A DNA stretch of 6,407 nucleotides from Clostridiales bacterium. Its GTDB lineage: Bacteria > Bacillota > Clostridia > Lachnospirales > Lachnospiraceae. The notes below the pieces were generated by a model. It had not been told where the DNA came from. It made no database searches and saw nothing but the letters and a program-made list of their open reading frames with translations. The DNA lies in assembly GCA_019423835.1 (NCBI GenBank), contig JAHZAR010000045.1, positions 1,271 to 7,677 on the forward strand. The letters run 5' to 3'. Shown here piece after piece: positions 5,936-6,407 of this stretch (within the stretch, counting starts at the first letter, position 1; every line of letters begins with the position of its first letter). Made by a program: the position numbers and the translations under genes.

Positions 5936-5966
5936 ATGTAAACTAAAAAATAAAAACAGTTGACAA
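5936..5966 (+). promoter_or_regulatory. Candidate BirA (biotin repressor) operator
   Basis: ATGTAAAC (5936-5943) and GTTGACAA (5959-5966) form an imperfect dyad with a 15-bp spacer. This matches the known BirA box layout of TTGTAAAC, 14-16 bases, GTTTACAA, with one mismatch to that consensus in each arm. The right half contains the -35 of the bioY promoter, so bound repressor would exclude RNA polymerase. Its position before a biotin transporter gene supports the call. Confidence 0.65.
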
Positions 5967-5988
5967 ATATAAGAGACAGATCTAAGAT
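5960..5988 (+). promoter_or_regulatory. Promoter of bioY
   Basis: A perfect -35 TTGACA (5960-5965) is followed 17 bp later by TAAGAT (5983-5988). The -35 lies within the right arm of the BirA box. The leader to the ATG is about 120 bases and contains a small hairpin, GCAGA-AAA-TCTGC (6044-6056), with no T run after it. Confidence 0.68.
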
Positions 5989-6115
5989 AGACACAGACAG
6001 AAAATAAATGATCGGGCTGTCTTCTTCTGAGGCAGAACTGTATGCAGAAAATCTGCGGCAATGAGAAGAGAAACAGAATAATTTTTGGAAAGCCAAAAGG
6101 AAAAGGAGAAGGAAC

Positions 6116-6407
6116 ATGGAGAGAACAGCAGAGCAGAAAGCAGGAAACAGAACAGGAGTCAGGGACCTTACCTATATTGGAATTATGGTCGCTTTTATGG
6201 CAGTATGTTCATGGATTTCCATACCTACGGCGGTACCGTTTACGATGCAGACATTTGCGGTATTTCTGGCAGTGGGCGTATTTGGAGGCAGAAGAGGAAC
6301 GATGGCCGTTCTGGTATACATTCTGCTGGGAGCTGTGGGGATGCCGGTGTTTGCCGGATTCTCGGGCGGCATTGGCTCCCTGGTTGGCCTGACGGGAGGT
6401 TATATAG
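6116..6407 (+). CDS. bioY: BioY biotin transporter, substrate-binding S component (3' end outside window)
   Basis: Ninety-seven N-terminal residues are visible, about half of the usual 180-200. Clear BioY motifs are IPTAVPFTMQTFAVFLAVGV (36-55), GGRRGTMAVLVYILLGAVG (57-75) and MPVFAGFSGGIGSLVGLTGG (76-95). The first hydrophobic span is about residues 18-35, and at least two more follow. BioY is the integral-membrane protein that binds biotin with high affinity; it works with an ECF energising module (EcfA ATPases and EcfT), not seen here and probably encoded elsewhere. The start ATG is preceded by AAAAGGAG (6101-6108) seven bases upstream. An overlapping frame from 6042 is only a shadow. Repression by biotin-loaded BirA is inferred from the upstream box. 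Whether bio synthesis genes follow cannot be seen. Confidence 0.95.
   Translation, partial: MERTAEQKAGNRTGVRDLTYIGIMVAFMAVCSWISIPTAVPFTMQTFAVFLAVGVFGGRRGTMAVLVYILLGAVGMPVFAGFSGGIGSLVGLTGGYI

Noticed and set aside
5683..6117. 144-codon hydrophobic minus-strand frame
   Set aside because: The Phe/Leu/Ser richness comes from A-rich plus-strand sequence. It runs through the bioY promoter and BirA box and has no recognisable motif.
6042..6392. 116-codon plus-strand frame overlapping bioY
   Set aside because: It is a shadow of bioY in another frame. The bioY frame has the RBS and all family motifs.

Overview
The window looks like a chromosomal segment from a Gram-positive gut Firmicute, most likely a clostridium of the Lachnospiraceae type. 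This rests on AAGGAGG-type ribosome binding sites, TTGACA/TATAAT-type promoters, and a family set of CvfB, RidA, a MepA-like MATE pump, a cytidylate-kinase-like protein and BioY. The taxon is inferred from protein resemblance only; there is no rRNA gene in the window.

Layout. (1) Bases 1-1190: the 3' end of a CvfB-type S1 RNA-binding protein and a complete ridA, both on the plus strand. Strong hairpin terminators follow, where they meet a minus-strand gene. (2) Bases 1190-4541: a LysR regulator on the minus strand, transcribed away from a plus-strand unit encoding a MATE efflux pump and a cytidylate-kinase-like protein. The two face each other across a compact promoter region holding a perfect 7-bp-arm palindrome with LysR-box geometry. 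Between the promoter and the pump lies a GC-rich, frameshifted remnant of an ABC transporter ATPase. (3) Bases 4542-5433: decayed sequence. It holds a probable LysR C-terminal fragment on the minus strand, abutting an unidentified plus-strand coding remnant that reads through three successive frames. (4) Bases 5434-5643: a 51-residue single-span membrane peptide gene on the minus strand, with its own near-consensus promoter and ribosome binding site. (5) Bases 5936-6407: a likely BirA operator overlapping a promoter, then the start of bioY, a biotin transporter gene cut by the window edge.

How the genes may work together. The LysR protein probably controls itself and the efflux operon. The pump and kinase genes are translationally close (3 bp apart, with the kinase RBS inside the pump gene), so they are probably co-expressed; the kinase's substrate is unknown. 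bioY is probably repressed by biotin-loaded BirA. I found no CRISPR array, tRNA, rRNA, intact transposase or phage gene. The most unusual content is the pump/kinase pair, the fossil ABC fragment in its leader, the small membrane protein, and the graveyard between 4542 and 5433.
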